64,000 nt of DNA from Ulva prolifera (taxonomy: Eukaryota > Chlorophyta > Ulvophyceae > Ulvales > Ulvaceae). The stretch spans positions 66,856 to 130,855 of the forward strand of contig CM041198.1 of NCBI GenBank assembly GCA_023078555.1, in the 5' to 3' direction. How positions within the stretch are numbered: the stretch's first letter is position 1; each line of letters starts with the position of its first letter. Below are positions 14,550-26,810 of this stretch, one piece after another. Below the pieces are notes generated by a model. It ran no database searches. It worked only from the letters and a program-made list of their open reading frames with translations, and had not been told where the DNA came from. A program made the position numbers and the translations under genes.

Positions 14550-15384
14550 TTACACGACCTGGTGTGATTGCTTACAAACATGCTGGGCATCACTGAAAAC
14601 ATATTGTGTAGCCATTCACAGGGATATGCACTGGAATTTGACATCTTGGCTGTGTTGAAGCTGCACCTGATTCCTTCAGCAATCCATTCGAAGGTGGCTG
14701 CTTTGATGTAAGTCTGCAACGGGTAGACAAAACTCTCTTGCAGATGCTCCACATAGTCAAAATCGTGCTCCTTATCTGGTTCTTGTTCCAAGTCATTCAC
14801 ATGTTCATTGAAGGCTAATACGAAGCTGAGATAGCCATCCACCAAGACTCTGCAGGCAAGAGACTGTGCCAGCAGTGTGTTCACATTGTGTCAGCAATGT
14901 GGGACGGGCTAGGGTTGAAGATTGTGTGCAGGCCATCCAGCAAGTGCCTAGGGCAGGCAAAATATGCACATTTCATGCCAAGTATCAGATGGAGTGAGAA
15001 TAACGCAAGGTTACCTGCGGGTCATGAAAAATGCCATCCTCTTGACTGTGAGCCAGTTCCCAGTGTGCGAAGGCCTTGGAATGTCATATTTCTGCAATCG
15101 CACTGTCATGAATCCGATCGTGATCAGCTCAGACTGGAAAATGCCACATGATCACCATGGCTCAATTCTCCATGGTTGGGTCACGATGGCAGCCGGAATG
15201 TGAGTCGTCAATGCATCTGGAAGTCGAGCCTCACCGGATCAAAATGTGAGAAAAAGTCCTTTACCAATGGCGATGGGGCGCTGTGCTGGTAATCACATGA
15301 TGCGTGCTGCTCAAGCTGTAATTCTGTTCGAGGCAGCAGCCTCGCGCTGCAAGAACTGCGCCAAGAGCTAAACACCGTGTCCAT
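14550..15384 (-). CDS. Unrecognised small protein, four-exon model
   Basis: Exons 15384-15235, 15133-15015, 14849-14667 and 14592-14550 join in phase into a 164-residue protein with start and stop. Landmarks are VKDFFSHFDPSELITIGFMT, LQKYDIPRPSHTGNW, VKRMAFFMTRRVLVDGYL, an acidic stretch (NDLEQEPDKEHDFDY) and a helical C-terminal half (ESFVYPLQTYIKAATFEW). I do not recognise a family. No transmembrane segment or signal peptide is obvious. The start at 15384 is the first ATG of the frame but an upstream exon cannot be excluded. Confidence 0.5.
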
Positions 15385-15389
15385 GCTCA

Positions 15390-16020
15390 CAGTTTTCCAC
15401 AGGAACTGATTAATATCTACTTGAATGAAGTTCAGCCTGCGGTAAACGCCTTATTCAACGAAGACTTGCACATGCTATCCCTGTCCACGTTGCGAGACAT
15501 CGCGCATAGCATGCTGAAGGCCGGGCGCACTGCCATGGGAATGCGTTGGGATGTGAAAGTCTGCGGAGGTCACTGCGTACAGCAATTGCACCCACAGGAT
15601 TGTTTAGTTCACAGGATATGGTCTAGTGCGCATGCAATTGCATGATACACAGCCTCGAACACCCCATCGATCGTCTTGACGTGCCGACCCCGTTCTCGTG
15701 GGATGAGATCAGGGATGGCTTGTGTGTCCCGAATCTGCGTTCCAGCACACGCAAATCTGTCTTGTCCACTCTCTTACGGGTACTCGCGAACTACTTCGTC
15801 ATGGACCGTCACTGTGATGCGATGCCAAAGATTTGCGGCATGTCGGTGCTTTCACATTATCTCAGAGATACGTACAAGGTCCCACAAATCTGACTCAAAA
15901 CGATTCTCATCGTATCCTTTCCAGCTAGGGTGTCACTATGTCCGTATTATGTCTAGTGTACGCATGCCGAGCCATGCACCAGCTTTCAGCAGAATTTGAA
16001 TCCTGCATGCTTTAATAGTC
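15390..16020 (+). other. Unassigned region
   Basis: Two + strand frames (15421-15645 and 15642-15893) look mildly coding, with text such as NEDLHMLSLSTLRDIAHSML and FSWDEIRDGL. They could not be joined through splice sites or matched to a family. Confidence 0.2.
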
Positions 16021-16021
16021 A

Positions 16022-16054
<33 letters not shown>
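16022..16054. repeat. 33-nt homopolymer G tract
   Basis: An uninterrupted run of 33 G on the + strand. A run of this length can form G-quadruplex structure and blocks many polymerases, so the exact length is uncertain. The poly-proline frame on the opposite strand is an artefact. Confidence 0.95.
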
Positions 16055-16057
<3 letters not shown>

Positions 16058-16499
16058 CCATGGCTCCCTGTTGCTGGAGTACAATAGCATTTTCTAAAAG
16101 AGGCTGATGCTTCGTGTATTTGACACCCACTGTGCTACGGCATTCATTGGTCAACTGCTACCCCTATAGGAAATCTTGCATATCCCTTGACAAGATAGAG
16201 GTCTGCTTGCGAACGTCGCCCAGTGCTGTCTCCGTGTGATGGGGGTACTGTGCACGGCGTGTATCCTTTACCAAGTGCCATCCATGCCAGCAATTGGAGT
16301 GTGCAAACCACATTCATTCATACAGAGGCTCGGAAAAGTGCACTGCGGTGGTCAGACAAAACACACGCAGGTTTGGGCAAAAGGTGATGGGCCAGGTGGG
16401 TGTGCATGTCCTTGTCGCAGGTCATGTGCCTGTTATGTACCGCGAAGACTGCATGAATAGTGCAGCGTGTGCGTACCGTAGTAAATGTAAAGGTTTGTC

Positions 16500-17010
16500 A
16501 GAGTCTGTCCCCAAAATCGAAAGTTTGATGAGATTTAGTCGGCTGTCCCGTCTTGTGGCCACAGAACCGACGAATTGGCAAAATATGATAAATGTGTGTC
16601 CCGGGCTTCTCGTCGCTGTCGCGACGAATAGCACACCAATGATTGTGCATGATTGTCCCGTCCCTGCCAGTGATACAGTACAGTGACGGTACATGGACTG
16701 TCCTATGCCCTGTCTTATCTGGCTCAGCGACGTCGTCGTCGGGCTGTTGTCTCGTCGACACAGCTTTCGCTCTTAGCGTGCACTCGAACGTGCTGTCAAA
16801 TCAGATCATCAGGCAATGATACCCTGATGTTGACGAGGGTATAAAGTATAGAATGTGTGTGTCCCGACCTTCACAGCATATTCCTGACGAGTCACGATAC
16901 TATTAAAATGCATGTCTGTCCCAGTAGCCACAGCAGCGACGGCTCCAAAAACAATGAAAACGGTTTTTGTGTCCCATCCCCGCGGATCTCGCAACGAACC
17001 TTTACATATA
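16500..17010. repeat. Degenerate repeat with a period of about 54 bp
   Basis: The motif GTCCC recurs at 16507, 16545, 16598, 16655, 16700 (as GTCCT), 16861, 16919 and 16971. Most intervals are 52-58 bp, and the one long gap (161 bp) equals about three periods. Each unit also tends to hold a CGACGA-like block 15-25 bp downstream of GTCCC. A period of 54 bp equals 18 codons. The minus-strand frames over it are interrupted, so coding is not established. Confidence 0.55.
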
Positions 17011-17446
17011 CTACGGTATACTTAGACAGAGCATGTACAAATGGCCGACGGGGCTGCCATGAGTGAAGTACAGTAACTCCATGCCACATCCCGTCGATGC
17101 AACAAGGATGGCCCGCACTCTCTACAATCTCACCTCCGAATGTGTGAAAACATTTCTGAACATCTCTCTGTGGGTCCAGCACACTTGCCAGCGCAAATTG
17201 GCAGGAAAGATAGATCTGCTGACACGGCATTTTCCCAGAAGTGATGCCAACTAAATAGAAGCACGGAATTGACCGCTGCAAAGGGACGATGACGATTTTG
17301 TCTTCGTGCTTGGTGCTGGTGTGGATTGAAAATGGTCACGGCTTACGAGCTTTAGACCTTGCGGCAGCAGTTGCTAGTCCCTTCATATCGAACCACCTGC
17401 CCACTTGCATGGGCGGTGCACCTGCACCAAATGGAATCAGGATTCA

Positions 17447-19200
17447 TCATATCGTGAAGTCAATGATACAGGCTAGCCACCACCACAAGTGAGCCACCAT
17501 CACACCTTCAGGACACTCTGGACAAGAGCCTGGGATGACTTTGAGTGAAGCCCTCCATTTCTTTGCGCTAGCACATCCTGCGAACTGCTCAAATTGTGTC
17601 GCAGACATTTTCTTGCCATTTGCTTCAACTCTGCAAGATGCTGGATGCAGCCTTCCTGTGACGTTGTTGCACATCACCATGACATACAGATCTTCTGGGG
17701 GTGATTTGAGTGGTGCCGTCAGCTGCACAGCTGCTGCACTGACATTGACCCTTGAGGTATCTGCAGAGCCACATGTTTGCCCAGCTGGTCCAATGGTCGC
17801 AGCTGCGCCATTGGTGACTGCAGCCCCATGGAGCGTCAGGTGAACCACAGGGACAATTTCTCTGTGAGGCACTTGCTGTGACACCTCACACATTCTGAGG
17901 TAGGCTATTCCAGCCTGCACACCATCTAAATCATTAAAGGCTAATACATTCAGAAAGGTGGTGAGCCCTTGCTGAATTCGGGAGCGTGGGTGACTGCCTT
18001 CAGGGCTCCAACTAGGTGGTAGACAAAGCACCCCGCACAGGTGGCGCAAGATGCACTGTGGATGTTGAAAGCTTCAGATTATACACCGTCACGAACGATT
18101 GTGACCCACCTGTCTGACAAACGTGAGCACATCACGCATGGTTGCATGGAAGTCTGCCTCGACTCGATTTTTTAGGTCTTGAACTGATTCAAACGGTAGA
18201 TTCGTAAACTCTTCTGTAAGCTGTCTCTGTAGGTTTTCTGCGTGAAACGCCTTACCCAACTCCTGAGCATTTCTAGCCAGCACCGGCACCCTGTCTGCTA
18301 CAAACAGTTGAAATGGGGATTGCGGCTTTGAGGGAACTCTTCTTACGGCGTCCAGAATTTTCCTCTCTAGGGCACGAAAATCTTCGACGCTGCTTTGCTG
18401 TGCAATTCGATCGACCTGGAGACATTGCCAGCTCATTACGCAAAGCAGCACCAATTCTGAAGATGCTGCTTGGCTGAAGAAGTCGTTCCTACATCGTGCA
18501 GGTGTGATCAGGTGAGGCATGTGGCGTACCGCGGCCATTGCCTGCTGAAAAGCTTGTTGGTGAGCACCAAGCCTTGCCGACTGCCTGTCCTACATGTACG
18601 CCACTGCCTGATGTGCTGTTCTTGTCGTCGACGTGCAAGGTCACAAAGCTTCATCTTGATGCAGACAGACTTCTCGCACGCACGCAAGTACATGACGTCA
18701 GCCGTGTACGACGTAAAATTGTGCTGCAGTGCAAACAGCTTATCTTACACGGCTGTGCGTACCAGGACACGTTGTACGTTTTGCTTGTACTGTAGTAGCT
18801 CTGCTGCTGGCGCCCAGTCAACATCCGATGGTCTGTCCTGTAGCGTGCGAGTCTTTCACACGTAGCTTTGTCATCGCAAGATGGTGCAACCCAATGCGGT
18901 CACACCGCGGAGGCGAGCTTACCTGACGGATCGATGGCCCCGCATACTTCACCAACACATAACCAGGAGGTACTTCTTTTGCATGGGCTTGTGCTGTGTC
19001 TTGTTGGGTGCGAAACGCCTGCAAGCCGTGGTAACAATCGCCTGGAGCGCGCCGGGATTCACAGCTGGAGTCGATTCAGCCTTACTGCATGTTAGTCATA
19101 CGGAGGATGCATGGAGCGATACCGGCCACAGCAGAGGCTGGCCGTTGCTTTGCCTAAACCTGTTCAGAGCCCAGTACACTTGACTGCTTCCGTCGCCCAT
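17447..19200 (-). CDS. SAND/VARL-like domain protein, probable DNA-binding regulator
   Basis: Four exons, all in phase 0 (19200-19123, 19018-18923, 18415-18110, 18055-17447), give a complete 362-residue protein. Residues about 284-336 hold a SAND-like domain: VMCNNVTGRLHPAS, then NGKKMSATQFEQFAG, then SAKKWRASLKVIPG. This is the pattern of the algal VARL/RegA-type SAND fold (a CNNxTG-like start, a 'GK.M...EFE..AG' core and a 'KKWK.S' basic end), which binds DNA in other proteins. Residues about 85-160 (KPQSPFQLFVADRVPVLARN and following) are a charged helical segment that faintly resembles an HMG box. The N-terminus has GYVLVKYAGPSIRQ, family unknown. A nuclear regulatory role is inferred from the SAND domain only. 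The first ATG overlaps an NcoI palindrome at 19198-19203. Confidence 0.75.
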
Positions 19201-19209
19201 GGATCGAGC

Positions 19210-19940
19210 CTCACGGGCCGCGCACGCTGCTGCACAGATGCTCCTGGCCACTCCAACTCATTCGCAAAACTTGTTTGAACTGAGGTGATAGTAGTCGCTG
19301 CCGGCCCCCGCTTGATCGTGCTGGTGGAATTTCTGCAGGTATCGGAGAATTGCAGCTATTTGTCTACCAACTCTAATGCAAGTTACTCGTGGACGACACA
19401 TTCAGAACCAGAAACACGATTGTCAACAGCTCAATATTACCGCGCTAGACGACGTGCATCAGAATCAGCCGAGATGCCTGTCTGCACGTGTTCTGCGATT
19501 TGGCCTGATATATCAACGCTGTGCATGCGCTCGGCGCCCAGGTCTAGGGCTGCTGAACCGAGCCGGGCCGGCCGCTTCAGTGCGGAAGGTACGATCGAGT
19601 ACGTTGCGCATGTGCGATTGCGGCAACAGATTTGCATCCATTTTGAATGCGCTGCCTGCCTGCATGTGCATGAGTGCTGTCACAATGGCGCAATGTGGCC
19701 CGGAAGTGTGACTATACAGTCACGATGCAATACCACCCTCACACCAGGCGGGTCACGTATGACGAGCAGTATATATTATATATTTTAATCAGCTGCCGTG
19801 TGGACTGACTCGCGCCAACGCGCGGTTCAGGTCGGTCCGTGCAACAACACAGCATGCAGCATCAATTGCAAAGAGAATCAGCAGGTGACGAAGATCGCTC
19901 ACACTACGCACTGGATGTTCATTGCGGTGGTGGCAATGCA
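19210..19940. other. Intergenic, nothing recognised
   Basis: This gap lies between the start of the SAND gene and the stop of the Snu114 gene (both minus strand). A + strand frame beginning at 19199 opposes the SAND start and ends at a donor-like GAG/GTGATA near 19285, but has no convincing partner exon. Confidence 0.35.
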
Positions 19941-19950
19941 CCATGCATGT

Positions 19951-22900
19951 TTACATCATCGCTTGCAAATCGACGTCTTGCTTGGCTAGCTCTAGGAGCA
20001 TAGGATCATCAAAATAATTGTTGATGGACACATCCTCGCTCATGCCCTTTCTCCTCCGCGTCTTCACCATGAACTCCCTTGCTAGGGCATTGGTGGGAGC
20101 AGGCTCTAGTGGCCGTAAAATGATAGACTTGTCCAGAGGATCGCCTGGCACAATGTGCCATGAATCAAATGTCCCACAGCAGAAAGCTTGCCCTTGTGTA
20201 TGATACCTGCATCCACACTATTCTGATATCAACTTGTGCCCTGGCCTGGAAGCCTGTCAAAATCTCGAGGCTCCACAGCTGGCAGCTACAGAAATATCCT
20301 GGTGCTGGACGCAGAGCGTCGTAGCGGTGCTGCAAAATCATAACCCAGGTGTGAGCACAGGGCCCGAAAACCTCAAGAAAATTTTCCAAAATGGGTTGTG
20401 TACCACGCATGCCATTCAGTGGTCGACCATGTTGCGGAGATCATGTGCCGAGATGTGCCCCGACATCGGCTTCTAGTCGTGCGGGCTTCATGACCGACCC
20501 AGATATCATGGCAGCAGGTTTCCATGTACCGCAGGTTAGACTCGCTAGAGTTCCAGGACAACGTGAGAGCTTGCATGATGCAATCATCAGTACAAGCAGA
20601 AGTGTCATATCAACCGGCGCACCGTATATCAGTCTCAAGGCCAAAGCTCTCGATGACCGGCACCTGCGCCTTGAGCACGTAGATGGGGGTTCCGGGCTTA
20701 GGCACATCTGCGGTGACATGGCCACGGCGCTTTGACATGATCGTGTACACTGCAGAGATGCAGTCTGGCGGTGTCATCACCTCTAGGAAGTACACCGGCT
20801 CCATCAGGCGAGGAGTCGCAAGCAGAAACGAGCTATATAACACACGTCGTGTCGTTGGGATGATTTGGCCACCGCTTCGATGCGCCGCATCGGCTGCAAT
20901 GGCCGCTTCTGTCAGCTTGAATTTAACGTTGCGGAGTGGCTCATCCGCAAGTGGGCCCTCTTTGACACCCCACTGAAACCCCTGTATGATAGACTCGCGC
21001 ACTTGCCCGAGAGCCACCTTGTCCTGCTCCCCTGCACGAACATCTCACCTCGCATCCAGGGACCTGGGTGCAGGCATAGGCCATGGGCCTGTATCTTCAC
21101 TTTGAAATATGGGCCCATGTGCTCATATCTGGTTCTGACAAGCAGCACTATGTCAAAGCATGTGACATGCACACACGTGTAGGGACTGGCACAAGCGCCC
21201 AGTGCATCCAGGGACCTGGGTGCAGGCATAGGCCATGGGCCTGTATCTTCACTTTGAAATATGGGCCCATGTGCTCATATCTGGTTCTGACAAGCAGCAC
21301 TATGTCAAAGCATGTGACATGCACACACGTGTAGGGACTGGCACAAGCGCCCAGTGCAACTGTCAAAGTTCTCGGCGATGCGCATTGCCGCCAACATGGC
21401 CATACAATCATGCACACGTACGTCAGAAACGGATTGAAAACGTTCTGTGAGTCTCTGGCCGCGACAAAAGTAAAGGGTCTGAATGTCCTCTCCCAGGAGA
21501 TGCAATATATTTCAAGGCGCTTTATAAGTGATCAACAGCACAGCGTTCCCGCCTTTCGGGCAGGGTGGGAGGCTATGCGACTTGATAGGGAAAGCCCACC
21601 AAGGCAAAGCCAAACAAGCTTGCTGGTGTTGTGAAGCAGTATGACGATGTAGGCAACAGTGTGTTGGTCACCATTATGCTGCGGCGCCTCCGCATGGTGC
21701 TGCGAAATCGGAATAAGAAACACTTTCTGGTAGAATAGCAATTGCTTACAGCAACGCCTGGCAAGTCAATTTTGGATGAATGTATGCGCCACGATTTGTG
21801 ACGTTTGTAGTCTTTTAGATCACTGTGTGCACCTTTCCACTTTAATGCACGTGCATACCATGTGCGTGTGCAGGTTGACACCGTGGGCGACTCTGCATCA
21901 CATCTGCATATACTGCGCAGCAGCACACCGGCGAGGGTGTCGTCCAGGAGCACGTTGGGCCCCTGCGCATCGGGGCCGAATGCCCAGAGGCTGCGCACGG
22001 CCAGCGCATCCCAGCCGTGGTTGCGCATGAGATAGTCCTTGATCTCGCGCCTTGGTTGACTCATCTTGATTGCGCCGCGCTCGATGGCATCACCGAGGCC
22101 CGCGTCCAACGGTTCCGCAACCATCGTAAGCTTGTTGTGGTGGTTCGGAGTCTCCGCAAAACATTGCAGGGACGACGTCTCCACAATAGTTTCGCAGAAC
22201 GTCACGACAGGGTCCGCAACCTTGACCTCGACATCTGCACCACATCCCCCGCCCCTTCATCACGCCACGAACACATCTGAGCCGCAATGCACTTCACAAC
22301 AGCGCCTGTCTAGCCACTGGGCTGTGCAATCGCAGTCAACACATACGGCAAACAACTGCCCTGGACCAGATTTCCAACACATAAACATACGCCTGGGAAG
22401 TTTTGCTGCGGCAACAAAAGAACGTGAAGTTGCCGCACAACGGCCTGTGAATGGGGGGAGTGGCGCCGGCATGGGTACCCACCGGCATAGAGCTCTCTGA
22501 GGTCCTTCATTACGGAGTCTAGGTACAGCTCGCCGGTGCCAAGGATGGTATGCTCTCCAGACTCTTCCACCTTGTTGCACACAAGGGGGTAACTTTTGCT
22601 TATCTTGCGCAGGCCATCAACCATCTTGGGGAGCTCTGAGGGATTCAGAGGTTCAGTCGCAATTTTCACAACCGCAGCCGTCGTGAACTGCAGGGGCTTG
22701 AAGATGTGCATGTCCTCCTGGTCCCACAAGTCAGGCACGATCGTAGCAGTCTTGTCAATGGTAGCGTCGATGCCCTCCAGCAGTACAAGTGACCCTGCAA
22801 ATTACAACGTACATCTTATACGGCCAATTGGAGATGACAGATCCAGCCCAAGGGAATACAAGGCATGTATCAATCATGGCAGCAGACGCTGCCCACCCTG

Positions 22901-25297
22901 AAAAGTCTCGATCAAAGAGAGTAGGGAGGGTTTGCAGGCAGGATGGATCCACACCTGCCATGCCCTTGGTCACAGGAATGCGGTACCGGCCCATGAACAC
23001 CCAGACCTTGGAAACCTGCGCTACGGCAGAGTCCTCTTCATCGTCTGGTGTGTATGACTGCCCGAGGACTCGCACTTTGTCCCCTGCCTTGACAGAACCT
23101 GAAAAAACCCTGCCGAATGCGTCAAACGAAGAGCAGTCCGGCGTAGGGAAGAGCTTCGCAACATAGATGACCACGGGTCCATGAGAGTTGCAGGTGTTGC
23201 AGTGCCCCAAAAGAGTGCTGTCCTGCATACAAACACGTGATCACAGTATGCTGCTGTTGCACATAAATCCAGGGAATAGATTGAGGCTGTTCTGCAGCCA
23301 TGCGGCACTGGCGGGACTGTGACGGTCACCTGAGCAGGTTGATCATGAAACTAGATGCTGCCGTAGCACGTACGCAGCGCTGATGCGTCTCGAACACCTC
23401 CGTGAGCCTATCAAGTGTCAGAGTTACGCGTTTGGGGCAGCCTGATCAGGCCTCAGAAAGCTATGAAAGGTGTGTTCAGGAACTGCCAAGCACTTGGGAC
23501 ACCCAGTCCACTAGCTGGAGCATAAGGACAGGAGATGGAGGTGCGCACTGGCGGGCCAGTGTACAGGTGCTCAACCTTCATCTTCGCCCCCTGCTTGGAA
23601 GATGGGATGTGCTGCACCAGCATCTCTGTCAGACCAGAAGCCTGCCCAAAGATGGCACTACACACATCTGTCAGCAATGGTTTGATGTCCTTCTTGTAGT
23701 GAGCTGCCTTCAGCTTGATTCCAAACTGGGCCAGCATCTTTTCCATGTCTGGTTTCTCCTCTCCAATCACACACGCAAAAACCTTATACAGTGGCTCCAA
23801 GATGAACTACACAACAGCGTCCAGTTACATGGATGCTGCACGACCTAGAATGCAATGGATGCACCTCTTCCCTGACATCATACCGCCATGGATGAGTGCT
23901 TCAACACAGTACTAACAGGACGGTCGCTGGTAGAGTAGTACGATAGCCTTGCAACGACTCGCTGCCATAATTATTTGCAATGCATGATGAGGCAGGTCAT
24001 TCAGGAAGCCCAACACACGCACGGCCCAGTGCTACAATCACCCTTCCAGCAGCAGGTTGTCTTTGTGCTGCATGGCAGTTATACGAACACCCGACGTAGG
24101 ATTGGGGGAGGTGATGAGCAGGAAACGCACTGATACGAACGTCCGAACGTCTTCTTCGCTGCTTGGCTTCCTGCGGAAGACTCGTTTGTCTTTCTGGAAG
24201 TATATGTCCCCCCACAACCGAGCCGCAAAATCTCGGCTGTCAAATGCTGCTCCACTATGCCGAGCATATAGGATGGCAAAGGACTGCAATGTGAAGCTGA
24301 AGTTGTGGAGACCACAACTGAAAGCGACATTTCCAGCCGCAGGATCAAACAGAGGGCTAGCGGAAGTGGACAAAGCGGCTACAAGCTGATTGCACTCCTG
24401 AATGATGTGGCGCATCTTGAAGTAGGCATCTGTTGGAGGAATTTTCAGCTCTGTGATCAAGCGGTCGATCTTTGTAATACACAATGCAAGAGGAACCCGC
24501 TGCAGAAGGGCCTGCTTGATAATCTGCTCGGTGCCAAGCATCACACCCTCGACGGCATCAACACACAACAAGCAGCCGTCTGCCATCTGTAGAGATGCTG
24601 TCACTTCATCGGCGAAATTGAGATGGCCCGGTGTATCCATCAGGTTCACTAGGTAGCTCTTACCTTTCAGATTCTGCAGGACCAGCGACACAGGAGTCAT
24701 CTTGATCGAGATTTCCCGAGTTTGCTCATCTATGCGAGAGTCCGTGTATCGCATTAGTCTGTCATTGGAACGTGTCTCGTGTCGCGTGTGGTGGGTCTCA
24801 TAGATCAGTGTGTCGACCAAGGCCGTCTTGCCATGGTGCAAGTGACCCACCACTGCTACATTTCTAATCAGCTCGGGGGTGCCCATTAGGCTGGCCATGA
24901 ACTCTAACGGGTATCGGGCCTCAAGACCATCACTCTCCAGGACTTCAAATTTGGTGTCCTTTGCTGGTGCCACGATGGGCACCTCCAGAGGCTGTGCGTC
25001 TTCGTCCATGACCAGTGTCTCTACGCCCTGACCGTAAACCTCATCTGCCGTGGGATAGTATTTCTTGTCTTCGTGGAGCACGATCTGCTGGCTAGAGGGC
25101 CCGCCCCCGTCGCCAACAGCCGTGCCAACGGCATCCATGCGGTCTCCATCCGAGTCGTTTGCATCTTCATCCTCAACTTCATCTTCTCCGAGGGACAAAG
25201 CATCATCATCATCATCATCGTCTTCGTCGGTATCGTCGTCGCCTGAGAGCGCTGGCCCTATGTAGTTGCCAAACTCGTCGTAGTTAGAGGCGTCCAT
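19951..25297 (-). CDS. SNU114: Spliceosomal U5 snRNP GTPase Snu114/EFTUD2
   Basis: EF-2-like GTPase of the U5 snRNP that governs spliceosome activation and disassembly through Brr2 and Prp8. It acts in the nucleus. Seven exons, fully phased (25297-24131, 23806-23549, 23222-22955, 22794-22483, 22234-21929, 21031-20623, 20206-19951), give 991 residues; the human protein has 972. The N-terminus is very acidic (Asp runs at about 20-50), as in the family. G-domain motifs are GHLHHGKT (151-158), DTPGH (221-225) and TKID (275-278). The domain II/III and IV motifs [38 protein letters not shown] and [20 protein letters not shown] are intact. The C-terminus is the family's [14 protein letters not shown]...[13 protein letters not shown]. 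The intron between exons 5 and 6 is long (about 900 bp) and carries a 152-bp tandem duplication. Confidence 0.97.
21052..21355. repeat. Exact 152-bp tandem duplication in a SNU114 intron
   Basis: Two head-to-tail copies, 21052-21203 and 21204-21355, appear identical base for base. They lie wholly inside intron 5 of the Snu114 gene, starting about 20 bp from the acceptor of exon 6. Identity implies a very recent event or gene conversion, or a collapsed or expanded assembly artefact. Confidence 0.93.
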
Positions 25298-25309
25298 GTA
25301 TACGACAGC

Positions 25310-26800
25310 AAAATGCCTATAAGATGCCTATGTAGTGCTCGTTATATCCCTTGACTGGGATGACCTCGTGATGATGAAGATTCTTGTGATCGCAGTTGTG
25401 CTCAGTGGGCGTAAGGTCGGGACAGAGCGCAACACATTGGCCACAAAGATGCTTGCGCGCGAGACAGTCCTGGAGCAAGCTGTGAATTTGATCATGCCCA
25501 TAATGGTTCCGCGGAAGCATGTGACGGTAACGCTGCGCTGACTGTTTGTCTCGCAACGCCAGGTTTTTCATGCATGCTCGCGTCACGAAACGGCAATCGC
25601 AGGCATGAGCAGCCTCATACGTCTCTGGAGCACTGTGGCAGGCGTCCCTTCTCGATCATTAACCGTCAAGCTCCACGCGACTGCCTTCTGAGAAGACTGC
25701 ACCTCGTGCAGTGCCTCACGACCTACCTGCTTTCCACCAACAGTAGTTTCGGCCGTGGTGTCGGTAGTAATGCTTGGTATGCTCTGGTGATCTGCCATGG
25801 AATGGCCCGAGATCTTGTAGTTTGTCTCACAATTTTGGCCATCGCCGTTCCCTGCACAAAGTCATGGCTTTGCACTCGGCATGTATGCAGTAACCTGAGC
25901 GATGATGTGTCACGATGGCGTAGTATCAACATGTTCCTGTAGCATGGCTCAGTCCTATAGGAATAGGTCGAGGCATCTGTTTCAGCCTGGTGATTATCCC
26001 ATCTCCCTCATTACAACAGCCTGTCCCACTAACTGGTATGCACAGCAGACGCTGCCATTAGCTTCGCGATACTACACCAAAGCAGCACGCTAGAGCGGTC
26101 ACAGCAGAAAAACACATCGATGGCTTGTTGGCGGAGATGCCAAGCAGGGCTCCGACGGTCATGCTGTTTTGACTGTACGTGACCTCAAGCCACAGCAGTG
26201 GGTCTACACTGGCCATTCCTGTTAGCGTGTCAGTTGAAGCCATCATGCATGAGCCATTTCTGGCTTCCACATTGTGCCGCCGCAGCACCATGTGTGAGCC
26301 GGAAGTCTCGTCAGAATACTTCTAAAGTAGAATTCCTGCTGAATGATGAGTATTGTCACTACAGAAGCACATGTATCATCCGCATGGCGTCTCTAGTCAT
26401 GACGAGGCCACAGCAACGGCCACGGTAGGGGTCCGCAGCAGATGCTGGAACCGGAGGCCCGTACGCTGCTTTTGATGATCTACACAACAGCGATGTTGAG
26501 CACCCTGCAGTTGCAGGCGGACGAATTGGCGTGCATGCTGTTCGAATGCCGCATAGGCGCTGGCTGCCCCACCCTGGCATACAGATTGGTTGCGCACGGT
26601 AAAATGCCGGCACAGGGAGGGACGTCGAGGCTACCCCCTTTTGTGTTCCGGTGATTCTGCGCTCTGCTCAAGGCTGCGCTGGTGTCCGCGCCTCGTGTGC
26701 ACGGGGTGTTCTGTATTCATATATGGTCATATAGCTGTGTCAAAGTGTACAGGGTACACACAGGCGTCACCGCTGCAAGCAACCTGCTGTTGGCCGCCTC
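25310..26800. other. Intergenic, nothing recognised
   Basis: Upstream of Snu114 and before the + strand gene at 26.8 kb. It should hold both promoters. The minus frame at 25317-25586 is probably Snu114 leader. The + frame at 26442-26654 (ELACMLFECRIGAGCPTLAY) could be an upstream exon of the next gene but has no firm splice partner. Confidence 0.35.
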
Positions 26801-26810
26801 CCCGTGCACC

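Noticed and set aside
15936..16154. Minus-strand frame with a poly-proline run
   Set aside because: The run is the 33-nt G tract; the rest has no coding character.
19199..19285. Plus-strand exon-like frame MDRASRAAHAAAQ opposite the SAND gene start
   Set aside because: It has a donor-like end but no partner exon or family, and overlaps the better supported minus-strand start codon.
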